A DNA stretch of 64,000 bases from Methanofollis sp. W23 (GCF_017875325.1 NZ_JAGGMN010000001.1:2438140-2502139), one strand, 5' to 3'; shown: positions 17,926-27,870, counted from the first letter of the stretch. Notes: a model not told the origin generated them from the letters alone. Made by a program: numbers and translations.

Positions 17926-20094
17926 ATGAATGGTGACCAGGTGGACAGTGGTCGGTTTGAAAGAGTTCCCGGGCGTATCGAGGGTCTTGTCGACCTCGCC
18001 TACAATCTCTGGTGGAGCTGGCACCCGGCGGCCCGCGGCCTCTTCAAGCAGGTGAATGGGTGCGCCTGGAAGGAAAGCCGGCACAATCCGGTCAGGATGC
18101 TCCTCGACGTCCCTGAAGGGTATCTCAAGCGAGCGGCCAGGGACCGGGAATATCTCAGGCGTTATGACATCATCATGGAACGCTACCAGGAGTATATGGG
18201 GAAGAAGAGTTCCTGGTTCATTGAGGAGTACTCGGCCTGCCGCCCGGTCACCATCGCCTATTTCTCCGCGGAGTACGGCCTCCATCATTCTCTCCCCTTC
18301 TATGCCGGGGGATTGGGATTTCTCGCCGGTGACCATCTGAAGGAATGTTCAGACCTCGGCGTCCCGCTCGTCGCCATCGGCTTCATGTACTCCTCAGGCT
18401 ACCTCCACCAGCACATCGGCCCCGACGGCCTCCAGAGAGATATCGAAGAGTCCCTTGACCGTGAAAATGCTCCGATCACGCGGGTCTTCGATCCCTCCGG
18501 AGGCCAGGTCGTCCTCAGGGTGCCGCATATCGATCCCCCCATCCATGTCGCCCTCTGGAAGGTCCAGGTCGGACGGGTGCCTCTCTATCTTCTGGATACT
18601 GATATCAAGGAGAACCGGCCAGAGCACCGGGGGATCTCTCACCGCCTCTATTATGGGGGGCGGGAGGAACGGCTTCTCCAGGAGATCGTCCTCGGGATCG
18701 GGGGGAGGAAGGCCCTCTCACATCTTGGGATCCATTATGCTGCGGTCCACCTCAATGAGGGTCATCCTGCCTTTGCCCTTGTGGAACGGGTGCGGGAGCG
18801 GGTGGGGAAAGGGATGAGTTATGAAGACGCCCTCGATCAGGTGCGCGGGACCACGGTCTTCACCACCCACACCCCGGTCCCCGCGGGGCACGACGTCTTC
18901 CCCTCAGATCTCATCGACCGCTACTTCTCAGGATATTATCGGTGCCTCGGGCTCTCGCGAGAGGAGTTCCTCGCCTTCGGGGCGCATCCAGAGGATCCGC
19001 GTGCAGGGTTCAACATGACGGTCTGCGCCCTCCGTCTCTCGGCCCACCACAATGCCGTCTCGCGCCGCCACGGCGAAGTGACACGGGAGATGTGGCACTC
19101 GCTCTGGCCACGCCTCCCGGTGGATCGGGTGCCGATCGACTCGGTCACCAATGGTGTTCACCTCCCTACCTGGCTCAACCCAAGGATGGCGGCGCTCTTC
19201 GATGAATACATCGGGGCGGTCTGTCCATACTGGCCGCTTGAACACGACAAACCAGTCGTATGGGAACTTATCGATGAGATCCCTGACGACACACTCTGGC
19301 GCCTCCACCTCTGGCTCAAGACCAAACTCTTCAATCGGGTGAGGGAGAGAAAACGCGCGAAATGGGCCGAGCGGCGGGACGTGCCTGAGAACATTGTTGC
19401 AGAAGGGGTCTTCCTCGATCCGATGGTATTTACGATCGGGTTTGCACGGAGGTTCTCCACTTACAAGCGGGCTGACCTCATCTTCACTGATCCGGCGCGT
19501 CTTGCCGGGATCGTGAACAACCCCTGGCGGCCGGTCCAGATCGTCTTTGCAGGCAAGGCACATCCGGCGGACCGTGCCGGCCAGGAGATGCTTGGCCGGG
19601 TCTACCAGAGTGCGAGGTCGCCGGAGTTCGGGGGGAGGATCGCTTTTGTTGAGGACTATGGCGAACAGGTCGCCCAGTACCTTGTCCATGGCGTCGATCT
19701 CTGGCTGAACAATCCTCTCCCGCCGATGGAGGCGAGCGGCACCTCTGGGATGAAGGCGGCTATCAACGGGGTGCCGAACCTCTCGATCCTGGACGGGTGG
19801 TGGATCGAGGGCTACAATGGCCGGAATGGATGGGGCTTTGACAGGGAGTACGTTGGTGAGGGCAGGGACGCGGCAGACGCCGCTGCGATCTACGATCTCC
19901 TTGAGAGGGAGATCGTCCCGCTCTATTATGCCCGTGACCTTCATGGGGTGCCGCATGGGTGGGTGAAGACGATGAAAGAGGCGATCAAGAGCACTGCTCC
20001 ACATTTTTCGGCGAGACGGATGGTGAAGGAGTACGTGAACCGCTACTATCCCAAGATACTTGCGTGTGCGAGCATCCCGGCGCTCAAGATCTGA
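17926..20094 (+). CDS. glgP: Alpha-glucan phosphorylase (short archaeal/bacterial type)
   Basis: It releases glucose 1-phosphate from glycogen-like alpha-1,4-glucans using phosphate and PLP. The 722-residue protein begins with a DUF3417-like segment (LVDLAYNLWWSWHPAAR). It then shows AYFSAEYGLHHSLPFYAGGL, LNEGHPAF, TTHTPVPAGHDVF, FARRFSTYKRADL and the PLP-lysine motif EASGTSGMKAAINGVPNLS at about residue 610. This is the short GT35 form. A ROK-type glucokinase candidate (57706-58629) could act in the same carbohydrate pool. Confidence 0.95.
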   Translation: MNGDQVDSGRFERVPGRIEGLVDLAYNLWWSWHPAARGLFKQVNGCAWKESRHNPVRMLLDVPEGYLKRAARDREYLRRYDIIMERYQEYMGKKSSWFIEEYSACRPVTIAYFSAEYGLHHSLPFYAGGLGFLAGDHLKECSDLGVPLVAIGFMYSSGYLHQHIGPDGLQRDIEESLDRENAPITRVFDPSGGQVVLRVPHIDPPIHVALWKVQVGRVPLYLLDTDIKENRPEHRGISHRLYYGGREERLLQEIVLGIGGRKALSHLGIHYAAVHLNEGHPAFALVERVRERVGKGMSYEDALDQVRGTTVFTTHTPVPAGHDVFPSDLIDRYFSGYYRCLGLSREEFLAFGAHPEDPRAGFNMTVCALRLSAHHNAVSRRHGEVTREMWHSLWPRLPVDRVPIDSVTNGVHLPTWLNPRMAALFDEYIGAVCPYWPLEHDKPVVWELIDEIPDDTLWRLHLWLKTKLFNRVRERKRAKWAERRDVPENIVAEGVFLDPMVFTIGFARRFSTYKRADLIFTDPARLAGIVNNPWRPVQIVFAGKAHPADRAGQEMLGRVYQSARSPEFGGRIAFVEDYGEQVAQYLVHGVDLWLNNPLPPMEASGTSGMKAAINGVPNLSILDGWWIEGYNGRNGWGFDREYVGEGRDAADAAAIYDLLEREIVPLYYARDLHGVPHGWVKTMKEAIKSTAPHFSARRMVKEYVNRYYPKILACASIPALKI

Positions 20095-20105
20095 AGGTGA
20101 GAGTC

Positions 20106-20387
20106 ATGGAAGACAAATCATATGAGAGGGCAAAGAAGAGGGTACGGGAACTCAGGGGGTTTTACGAGCATCTCGGGGTCTACCTGATCATCAATCTCAT
20201 GCTCTTTGCGATCAATGCCGTCACCTCCCCAGGGGTGTGGTGGTTCTACTGGGTGAGCCTCTTTTGGGGGGTCGGGCTCCTCTTCCATGCCCTGGGGGCG
20301 TTTCTTGGGGGGCGGTTCCTGGGGCCGGAGTGGGAGGAGCAGAAGGTGCGGGAATATGTGGAGAAAGAGAGGAAGAGAAGAGGATGA
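20106..20387 (+). CDS. 2TM domain membrane protein
   Basis: The 93-residue protein has charged N- and C-termini and two hydrophobic segments (about residues 24-44 and 48-72), with YEHLGVYLIINLMLFAIN and WWFYWVSLFWGVGLLFHAL, the pattern of the 2TM domain family found fused to sensors or alone. It starts 11 bp after the phosphorylase stop, so it is probably co-transcribed. Its function is unknown. Confidence 0.8.
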   Translation: MEDKSYERAKKRVRELRGFYEHLGVYLIINLMLFAINAVTSPGVWWFYWVSLFWGVGLLFHALGAFLGGRFLGPEWEEQKVREYVEKERKRRG

Positions 20388-20956
20388 CTTGGGGGTGTAG
20401 GGTTGGCTCTGTAGAATTAGGGCATGAGCCCCGGGCTCACGCATACGGGATGAACATTTCTCGTCGCTTCATCGCCGCCCCCACCTCTCCCCACTGTGGG
20501 GGGGTTCACGGGGGTCTCCCCCTGGCGTGAGAGAGACAAGAGTTTCTTCGTATTTCTGTGGGGCGGCACAGATGATCGACGTGCCTTCCCACACCTTCAC
20601 GCCGGGGGCGCGGCTCCCCCGGACCCCCGGGATGAAGAGAGGGACGGGAAGGCAGGGGCGAGAACATGAAGAGGGTAGTGGCGAGACCTACGTTCTCTTC
20701 ACGCAAGGAGAGAGAGATCTCGTTCTATTGCATCGTGTTGACGACTTTTCGTTCTTGACTCGACACTAGAAGAGGGAACAGGGATCCACTCATTCCAGAG
20801 AACTTCAATATTTTTCATCCTATATCTTTGAGCCCACGGTTCATGCCAGATTCTACAGATCCGATTCATCAGATATGAGAGAGGTGATATGAAGTCACGC
20901 TTCTCTCAATCTCGGTCATCTGTAGAGAAAAAGATCCAGAGAGATCTGGGATCCCC
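20388..20956. other. Gene-free stretch with repeats
   Basis: It holds a reverse-oriented palindromic repeat (20583-20653), a GC-rich palindrome with GGGGGTCTCCCCC near 20514, and two copies of the CTGTAGAA/TTCTACAG motif (20408-20419 and 20851-20859). No coding potential was recognised. Confidence 0.5.
20583..20653 (-). repeat. Palindromic intergenic repeat, copy 8 (reverse orientation)
   Basis: It is bounded by GCCTTCCC and GGGAAGGC and contains GACCCCCGGGATGAAGA, the exact complement order of the forward copies. Its orientation is thus opposite to copies 3-7. Confidence 0.72.
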
Positions 20957-21448
20957 TCAGAGATAATATCCCTGGATCTCCACCACTTCGGTAGAATTTT
21001 TCGCTGCCGCGTATTCGCGGAGGGGTTCGGCGTTCAGTTCGAGGAAGTGAAGTCCCCAGTTGAACTTGGAGAGAACCTTTCTGGCCTGCTCCTCCTCGCC
21101 GAGGATATAGAGGGCTGCTGCAAAAGCCTCGACCGAGGTGAGACGCAGGGGCCTGCCGAAGTTCACCGGGTTGGCGGCGACAAGGTACGGGAGGGCCCGG
21201 CGGGTCGGCCACCGCCTGATCGTCCAGGTCTCAAGCACCTCCCAGGAACAGTCGAGGGCGGTGATGGAAGGGATGCCCCGGTCGGCCGGTGAAAGGGCCT
21301 GTTCTGCCGTCGGGTCGAGGATGAGCGAGGAGCGCGGGATGCGGTCAAGGGAATCGACCACCCTGACCAGGTCCCATTTCTCCATCCTCTTGACCGTGCA
21401 CTTCCTGGGGTCGCAGGAGTTGTCCCTGAAGGCGTAGAGGCGTATCAT
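20957..21448 (-). CDS. tsr3: Tsr3-type rRNA aminocarboxypropyltransferase
   Basis: Tsr3 transfers the 3-amino-3-carboxypropyl group from SAM to a small-subunit rRNA pseudouridine. The 163-residue protein has the expected CDPRKCT motif near the N-terminus (residues 12-18), then [24 protein letters not shown] and [17 protein letters not shown], and [15 protein letters not shown]. It is the length of archaeal members. It is divergent from the next gene with only 30 bp between the start codons. Confidence 0.92.
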   Translation of the reverse strand: MIRLYAFRDNSCDPRKCTVKRMEKWDLVRVVDSLDRIPRSSLILDPTAEQALSPADRGIPSITALDCSWEVLETWTIRRWPTRRALPYLVAANPVNFGRPLRLTSVEAFAAALYILGEEEQARKVLSKFNWGLHFLELNAEPLREYAAAKNSTEVVEIQGYYL

Positions 21449-21478
21449 CTATCTCGGTATGGGACAGAGTGAAGATGA

Positions 21479-22342
21479 ATGTATGTCCTCTGCGCACCAT
21501 GCGTCCTTGATCCTACACTCCGTGCCGACGGGATCACCAGACCTGCAGACCTCGAAGCCTTCAGAAAAGTTTTGGAGCGCTGTCGGCGCTTCGGGATCGA
21601 GGTCGTCCCCCTCCCTTGTCCCGAGACCGCCTACCTGGGGCGCCCCCGCCCTCCAGGTACTTTTGTGGAACATCTCGACACTCCAGGCTTCCGCGCCGTC
21701 CTGGACCGGATGGAGGAGGAGGTGAGGGAGGGCATTGCCGCGCGTGGCCCCCCCCTCTGTATCGTCGGTGTCGATTCGTCTCCGTGCTGTGGGGTGAACC
21801 AGACCTGGTACGATACGCGGGTTCCCGGGCGCGGCGCCTTCCTCTCACGATTTCCTGAGATCGAGGCGATCGATGTCTACGACTTCGCGCGCTACCGCAT
21901 TTACTTCGCCGCCCCCCTCTTCAATGAGGCCGAACGAGCGTTCAACCGGGAGGTCCGCGCCCTCCTTGAGGAGCACCACTATGAGGTCTATCTTCCGCAG
22001 GAGGTGGGGGACGACGGGGCGAGCCGCGACCTGGGCGACCGCCGGCAGATCTTTGAGACCCATGTGGAGGCGCTCAGGGAGGTCGATGCTGTCGTCGCGG
22101 TCATCGACGGCGCAGACGCAGACTCGGGCACATCCTGGGAGATGGGATATGCGGCCGGGCTTGGCATTCCGGTCGTGGCCCTGCGGACCGATTTCAGGAG
22201 GGTCGGTCCCTGTGAGTATGTCAACCTGATGCTTGAGGAGTCGGCCGAGGTGGTGACCGACACCGCCGACCTGGTGGCGACGGTGCGGCGTGTCCTGGTC
22301 TCAGGCGTCCGCGATGAGGGTGAGAAGTCTTGCCCGCTCTGA
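21479..22342 (+). CDS. Fusion of a DUF523-like Cys domain with a nucleoside 2-deoxyribosyltransferase-like domain
   Basis: The protein has 287 residues. The first 115 or so contain CAPCVLDPTLRADG, PLPCPETAYLG, and VGVDSSPCCGVN, an arrangement of Cys motifs like DUF523/2-thiouracil-desulfurase-type proteins. The C-terminal part (about 140-280) reads IYFAAPLFNEAERAFNREV, then VDAVVAVIDGADADSGTSWE, the pattern of nucleoside 2-deoxyribosyltransferases with the acidic nucleophile in GTSWEMGYAAG. It may salvage or clear modified nucleobases, but this is inference. Its end overlaps the convergent TPR gene by 42 bp. Confidence 0.75.
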   Translation: MYVLCAPCVLDPTLRADGITRPADLEAFRKVLERCRRFGIEVVPLPCPETAYLGRPRPPGTFVEHLDTPGFRAVLDRMEEEVREGIAARGPPLCIVGVDSSPCCGVNQTWYDTRVPGRGAFLSRFPEIEAIDVYDFARYRIYFAAPLFNEAERAFNREVRALLEEHHYEVYLPQEVGDDGASRDLGDRRQIFETHVEALREVDAVVAVIDGADADSGTSWEMGYAAGLGIPVVALRTDFRRVGPCEYVNLMLEESAEVVTDTADLVATVRRVLVSGVRDEGEKSCPL

Positions 22343-24589
22343 GAGGGCGTCTGCGCCCGTGTCCGGTTCTCCCGCGTCGAGTCCGAGAGAGGTGGCGGCA
22401 GCGGCATAGGCCCTGAGTGCGGCCGGAACCCCTGCCTGGTGTTCGATGAGTCGTTCTCCTGCATTGATGAGTTCTGCAGCGGTTCTATCCTCGGGTGCAG
22501 GGGTGGGTACTTCTTCTTTTGCTGCCCTGAGCGCCTTCTCTTGCTGGTAGGTCTCGTCTGTCGGGACAAGGCGTGCGGCTTCTCGTGCGGCCTCGGCCGC
22601 CCCTTTGGTATCGTCGAGGGCCGCTCTGACCTGAGAGAGGCGGTGCCAGATGGTCGGATCCTTGGGGGCGACCTTGAGGGCCTGCTCGAGGAGAGAGGCG
22701 GCGCGCTCATGTTCGTCCCGGTCGGCGGCCAGGATCCCCATGTTCCTGAGCACCCGCCCCCGTACTGATGCGGGTGGGGTCGCCTTCAGGGCACGGCGAT
22801 AGCAGGTATTCGCCTCTTTCTGGAAGCCAAGGTCGGCGAGGACGGTGCCGACACCGAGATAGAAGAGGCTGCGCCTGCCCTCATGGGTGGGAAGATCGCT
22901 GTACTTCTCGATCTCGGTGAGGACCTCCACGTCTTGATGGGAAGCGGCATGGTGCACCGCCGGGTACAGCACCATGGCAAGGTCGGCGCCCTGCCTGACT
23001 CCCTCTTCTATCGCATCCTTGATCAGTTCGGCGCCTTTTTTCCCGCCGATGAGGAGGCTGAGGTGAACAGAGGCGTAGAGATCGTCGGGCCGCTCCGTGA
23101 GCACCTCCTCAAGGAGGGTGCGCGCCTTCTCTGGTGAACCATAGAAGCGGTGGGCGATCCCGGTATTTCTCAGGAGGTCGATGTCCCTGGAGAGAGAGAG
23201 CGCCTCTTCAAAATATGCGATCGCCTGGTCGAACTGGAAGGTCTGGAGAAGTGCCGCCCCCTTCCCAAAAGAGTCGAGGTATTTCCGTTTCGTCTCGATC
23301 TCTGAGAGTCCTTCGCGGTCAAAGGTGCCGTCTGGCCTGGCGTACTGGTCCATCGAGAAGAGCCTCTCGAGCGAGGCGTCCATGGCTTTGCCGGTATCAT
23401 CAAGGCTCAGCACCCTGGTCAGCACCGCGTACTCTTCTTCAAATTGTCCGGTCCGCCTGAGGGCTGAGGCGACTGCCCAGAGGAGTGGGGCGGCCTGTGC
23501 TGGAGGGAGGTCTTCGGCGGTCTTGATGGCGGTGGAGATGGCAATTTCAGCTTTTTCGATATTTCCGTCCAGGAAACAGGTCTCCCCGACATCTTTTTCC
23601 GCAAGGCCAAGGAGATAGGGGTCGGGATCGGGGTCTGCATCCAGGACGAGAAAGGCCTTCTCTGCACATCTGACCGCGTTCTCGGTCTCGTCCTCATCTC
23701 TGAAGATCACCGCGAGGTTGGTGTAGGCGGCGTGGAGGTGGGGCGCCTCCTTGTCATGAAGGAGGATGTAGGCATAGATAGTCCTGGCCTCCTCATGGAA
23801 ACCGTGTCTGAATATATCGGCGGCATCTTCGAGGAGGGTCTCGTAGTCGTCGAAGAGGGTGACGAAGTCGTCCAGGGTCTCTTCATCGATGGAAAATGGA
23901 TATGTGGTATTGAGAAGTGCGACCTGATCCTCTGTTTTCATCCCGATAAACCAGAAGAGGGCGATGCTTGCGGCTGCATCATTGACAAATTTTTCAAATG
24001 ATGCTGGATTGCCTGCGGCTACTGTTTCCCCAAGTTCATCCCTGAGGGCGGTAAAGGTGAACGAGGCTGTTTTAAGTTCGGCCGGGATGATCTGGGTCGC
24101 CGGAAAGTCTGTGAAAGGGGCCTCAAAGTAGAGGTCGGACCATTTGACCAGAGAAGTTATGGCCGCCTTCTCCTGCTGTTCCCAGCACCTGATTCCAGGC
24201 AATCTTCCGGAGGGGATGGGGGGAGCGAGATACCCATCGTCGGTCCAGGTACCTGCGGCAAGGATGGTCTCGGTCTTCTGGGCACCGTGGAGGTCTCCTT
24301 TTTTGAGCTCCCAGAGATATTGCTGCCAGAAATAATCGATCCTGTCTTCTCCGGTGAATTTGGGGCTGTCTTCGGTGATCACCCTGGAAAGTGCAGTTTT
24401 AAATTTGTTCTTTGCCTCTTCATCTGCATATGCTGCAGTGGCGACATGGGCGGCAAAGCCGATGTCACGTCTCCGCCTGATCAGGAAGAGGTGAAGAAGG
24501 GCGGACTCCCCGGGGTCTGCCTCTCTCTCTTCCCAGAGTGTGGTCCAGATATATTCCCAGAAGAAGTTGCGTAATATCGTGGTCTCCAT
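22301..24589 (-). CDS. Large TPR-repeat protein
   Basis: The protein has 762 residues. The first 270 or so have no domain I recognise but are rich in aromatic and charged residues (NFFWEYIWTTLWEE). From about residue 290 onwards there are repeated helical pairs of TPR type, for example EEARTIYAYILLHD, ALSLSRDIDLLRNTGIAHRF and LEQALKVAPKDPTIWHRLSQ. No signal peptide or membrane segment was seen, so it is probably a cytoplasmic scaffold. The open frame extends to 24847, but that part is repeat DNA. The ATG at 24589 has a GAGGT Shine-Dalgarno-like sequence 9 nt upstream. Confidence 0.75.
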   Translation of the reverse strand: METTILRNFFWEYIWTTLWEEREADPGESALLHLFLIRRRRDIGFAAHVATAAYADEEAKNKFKTALSRVITEDSPKFTGEDRIDYFWQQYLWELKKGDLHGAQKTETILAAGTWTDDGYLAPPIPSGRLPGIRCWEQQEKAAITSLVKWSDLYFEAPFTDFPATQIIPAELKTASFTFTALRDELGETVAAGNPASFEKFVNDAAASIALFWFIGMKTEDQVALLNTTYPFSIDEETLDDFVTLFDDYETLLEDAADIFRHGFHEEARTIYAYILLHDKEAPHLHAAYTNLAVIFRDEDETENAVRCAEKAFLVLDADPDPDPYLLGLAEKDVGETCFLDGNIEKAEIAISTAIKTAEDLPPAQAAPLLWAVASALRRTGQFEEEYAVLTRVLSLDDTGKAMDASLERLFSMDQYARPDGTFDREGLSEIETKRKYLDSFGKGAALLQTFQFDQAIAYFEEALSLSRDIDLLRNTGIAHRFYGSPEKARTLLEEVLTERPDDLYASVHLSLLIGGKKGAELIKDAIEEGVRQGADLAMVLYPAVHHAASHQDVEVLTEIEKYSDLPTHEGRRSLFYLGVGTVLADLGFQKEANTCYRRALKATPPASVRGRVLRNMGILAADRDEHERAASLLEQALKVAPKDPTIWHRLSQVRAALDDTKGAAEAAREAARLVPTDETYQQEKALRAAKEEVPTPAPEDRTAAELINAGERLIEHQAGVPAALRAYAAAATSLGLDAGEPDTGADALSERARLLTLIADA

Positions 24590-25662
24590 CTCGTCGTACC
24601 TCTTTCCTGTGTCTTTGGGGCGTAAAGAAAGATACTCGTATTGATCTGGAGATCTCATGGGGTTGTGATGGGGTGCGTTGCAGAATTTTTGTTTCAGAGC
24701 ACATCTTAAAACCCTCCTGGGGTGAACATCGCCTTGAACTGGAGTCTTTCCTTCCTGGAGTGCTACGCCATATCCTCCATCGGGGGCGTACCACTCCCTT
24801 GACCCCCCAGTGATGAGGATTGGCGAGGGATCGCAGGCTGTCTTCACGATCGTCGCTCTACCTTCCTATTCCAATCGCCATCCCGGGGGTCAGGGGGCGC
24901 TTCCCCCAGTGTACGCGTGTGGGAAGGCGTGGTGATCAAGCGTGCCGCCTCCACTCGTTGAATCGTTCCTGGAATCTTGTACTGGGGGTTGCACTCCTGG
25001 ACCCCTCACAAAGAAGAGAGGTTGGGGCGACAATGGAATTAGGTCTCCAAAAGTTCTCCTGTCTTGAAAAGAGAGGGGTCACATGACGAAAATTTTCTCC
25101 TGGATGCGTGAGGTGTGTTCTCACCTCATGAGCGATTCTACAGAGCTCTGATCTCATCAGATCACTCGGACCCCTCATTGAGTTACTCTGTTCTTGTCCA
25201 TCCCTCTGCCCATCGGTCAGGTGGTGGAGGATTTCAATACCGAAAGAACAAGAGACCTGATGTGCTCAGAATAAAGTCTGGTAGGAGTGGGAATACAGGG
25301 GATCTTTCCCCTGTTCCGATAAGGAGTGTACGTGTATGTTGCACAGGTGGGAGGTGTTTTTCCTCCCGCCAGATGAATGTTGACGTTTATTGAGAGGTGG
25401 TAGCCTGCAGGCGCCTCTGTGTGTCGTGGTGCCTTTTGAGTTAGGTGGTAGTGGTGCCTGCTACTCTGTGTTCCTGTCTGTTGCTGCCGCCCGGTCAGGA
25501 CTTCCCCGTGTCCGACTGGGCACCGGCGATCACTATGTTGATTGGAGAACTATATTAATCTGTCGTTTATTGCATGGCATTGTCGGTAGCGATGTGGCCT
25601 CCCTCAATGCCATCTCATCAGCGAAACCGATAAGTACTGGCCCGTGGCAGATTAAGTATGAT
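24590..25662. other. Gene-free stretch of mosaic repeats before the PAS regulator
   Basis: It holds modules shared with other gaps at 24676-24782 and about 24985-25100, a palindromic repeat at 24859-24928, and a TTCTACAGA motif at 25136-25144. An open frame runs through 25390-25662 in frame with the PAS protein, but its residues are not protein-like and an AT-rich promoter-like ACTATATTAATC lies at 25549-25560. Confidence 0.5.
24859..24928 (+). repeat. Palindromic intergenic repeat, copy 9
   Basis: The left arm is ACCTTCC and the right arm GGGAAGGC, with ATCGCCATCCCGGGGGT and the GGGGGCGCTTCCCCC palindrome inside. Confidence 0.68.
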
Positions 25663-27840
25663 ATGAACCCCTATCCTGAAGAGATCACCCGGATCCTGGA
25701 CCGACTGAAAGCAAATCCACGAGGAATGTCGGTCAGTGATCTCTCCAGGGACCTTGGGGTCAATAGAAACACCGTCTCCAGATACCTTGATATGCTCCTC
25801 ATCGCCGGGGAAGTGGAGATGCACGCCTATGGCAAGGCAAAAGTCTTCTATCTCTCCCAACGCATTCCCCTCCCTGCGGTGATCAATCTCTCGGCAGATG
25901 GTGTCTTTGTTCTCAACCGGGATCTTGTGGTCGTCCAGGCCAATGATCGAATTCTTGAGATCGTTCAGGCTTCACGGGATGAAGTGGTCGGAAAATCGCT
26001 GGGTGAATCCCGTCTCTCCGCCTTTGATCATCCCCTGATAAGGGAACGTATCGAGGCCGCGCTCGATGGGCAGGACATCGTCGAGGAGGTCAGATTTCTC
26101 AAGGCCGACGGTGAACTCTTCTTCAAGATGAAGATCCTTTCGACTGTCTTCAATGACGGGAGTCCTGGGATCACGATCCTTCTTGAGGATGTTACCGAGC
26201 AGAAACGCTCTGAAGAAGCGCTTCGAGAAGGTGAAGCAAAGTTCAGGGCGCTTGTCGAGGACATCAATGACATCATCTGGAATATCGATGAGACCTGGAC
26301 CTTTGTCTATGTCAGTCCCAAATGTTTTGATCTCCTTGGATATGCCCCTGAAGAAGTAGAAGGGCGCAATATTATGGACTTTGTCCCTCCTGCAGAGCGC
26401 GAGAAGGTCGAAAAACGCCTTCATGAACATATCGATTCAGAAAAATCCTTTTCCCTTGTATCGATCCCGATGATGCACAGGAACGGGAACAGGGTGGTAT
26501 TTGAAGCAAGTGGCACCCCGAATTTTGATGAGATCGGATGTTTTGCCGGCTACCGGATGGTCGCCAGGGATGTCACTGGGCGGCAGCAGGCAGAACGGCG
26601 GGTGCGTGGATGGAAGTCGTTTCTTCATTCGATCGTTCAGAATATCCCTGACATGGTCTTTGTCAAAGAAGTCGGGGGCGGCACCTATGTCTTCTTCAAC
26701 CAGGCGGCAGAGGAGTTTGCCGGAGGGCGCCTGGAAGAGTTCGCCGGGAAGAGGGACGAAGAAATCTTTCCGCCCCATCTTGTACCCTTCATGTCCTGCG
26801 GTGAAGAGGAGGTGCGCACACGGATGCTCCCGTACGACTGCCCTGAGACTGCGATCTCTCTCAGGGAAGGGGAAAAACACTTCCTTCAGGCCAAAAAGAT
26901 CCCGATCACCGGCGGAGACGGGGGGTTGAAGTACATCCTCTCCATCATCTGCGACATCACCACCCATGTCAGGGCCGACATCCTCCTGCGCGAACAGCGC
27001 GACCTTGCCCTTGCCCTGGGTTCGGCCACCGATCTCGTCGACGCCCTCTCCCTCTGCCTCAGAACCTCGCTGCGGGTCTCAGGGATGGAAGTGGGTGCGG
27101 TCTTTTCCTTTGACGAGGCGAGCGGCGACCTCGTGCTTGTCGATGCATCGGGCTTCTCAAATAAATTCTCAGAGTCGATGGCCAGGATCCCTGCTGGTCC
27201 GGCGGTGAACTGTCTTGTCGGAGGGGGGATGGTCTCGTCCAGTGCGGGAGTGGTGCTCGCGTCCGTCGACCCTGTCCTCCATCCCTTTGCTGATGAATCA
27301 CTTGCGATCGTGGCCTCCAGACCGATCATGTGGTCTGGCCGCCCGGTTGCGGTGCTTGTCGTGGCCTCGTGCCATCATACCGCAGTCCCTGACTATGCCA
27401 ACCATGCCCTCGAGACTGTCGCTGCCCAGGTGAACAATGTGATCGGCCGCATCCGTGCCCAGGAGCGGGTGCGGAAGGAACGTGACCGGGCCGAGCGCTA
27501 CCTTGAGGTGGCTGGAGTGATGATCGCGGTGATCGAGACCGACGGGACGATCGAGCGGATGAACCGGATGGGGTGCCGGATCCTCGGATACCGTGAAGAT
27601 GAACTCGTGGGAAAGAATTGGTTTGCGACCCTGGTCCCCTCCTCTCTCAGGGAGAGGTTTGAAGGAAATTTCAAGAAACTGATGGAAGGTGTGGTTGTCC
27701 CTCCCGAGGAAGAGACCACTCCGGTCGTCACCAGGGATGGAGATACGGTGGACGTCCTCTGGCACAACACCATTGTGCGGGATGAGAAAGGGCATATCAT
27801 CGGGCTTGTCTCTTCAGGGAATGTCGCCACCACCCCCTAA
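25663..27840 (+). CDS. HTH-PAS-PAS-PAS-GAF-PAS sensory regulator without a kinase domain
   Basis: The protein has 725 residues. Residues 1-65 form a winged-helix HTH (MSVSDLSRDLGVNRNTVSRY, then LDMLLIAGEVE). PAS domains follow at about 75-185, 195-315 and 330-440, each ending in a PAC-like segment (TILLEDVTEQKRSEEAL, YRMVARDVTGRQQAERRV). A GAF-like domain spans about 450-600, and a last PAS about 605-725. There is no His-kinase H-box or ATPase. It therefore probably couples ligand or redox sensing directly to DNA binding, a layout known in Methanomicrobia. The ATG at 25663 is preferred over the upstream extension. Confidence 0.8.
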   Translation: MNPYPEEITRILDRLKANPRGMSVSDLSRDLGVNRNTVSRYLDMLLIAGEVEMHAYGKAKVFYLSQRIPLPAVINLSADGVFVLNRDLVVVQANDRILEIVQASRDEVVGKSLGESRLSAFDHPLIRERIEAALDGQDIVEEVRFLKADGELFFKMKILSTVFNDGSPGITILLEDVTEQKRSEEALREGEAKFRALVEDINDIIWNIDETWTFVYVSPKCFDLLGYAPEEVEGRNIMDFVPPAEREKVEKRLHEHIDSEKSFSLVSIPMMHRNGNRVVFEASGTPNFDEIGCFAGYRMVARDVTGRQQAERRVRGWKSFLHSIVQNIPDMVFVKEVGGGTYVFFNQAAEEFAGGRLEEFAGKRDEEIFPPHLVPFMSCGEEEVRTRMLPYDCPETAISLREGEKHFLQAKKIPITGGDGGLKYILSIICDITTHVRADILLREQRDLALALGSATDLVDALSLCLRTSLRVSGMEVGAVFSFDEASGDLVLVDASGFSNKFSESMARIPAGPAVNCLVGGGMVSSSAGVVLASVDPVLHPFADESLAIVASRPIMWSGRPVAVLVVASCHHTAVPDYANHALETVAAQVNNVIGRIRAQERVRKERDRAERYLEVAGVMIAVIETDGTIERMNRMGCRILGYREDELVGKNWFATLVPSSLRERFEGNFKKLMEGVVVPPEEETTPVVTRDGDTVDVLWHNTIVRDEKGHIIGLVSSGNVATTP

Positions 27841-27870
27841 GTGTATATGGGTCAGAGGCGATATTTCTCT

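Noticed and set aside
24590-24847. N-terminal extension of the TPR protein
   Set aside because: It translates a repeat module shared with other gaps, and a good ribosome-binding site precedes the ATG at 24589.
25390-25662. N-terminal extension of the PAS regulator
   Set aside because: The residues are atypical, a promoter-like AT-rich box lies within, and the HTH domain begins right after the ATG at 25663.
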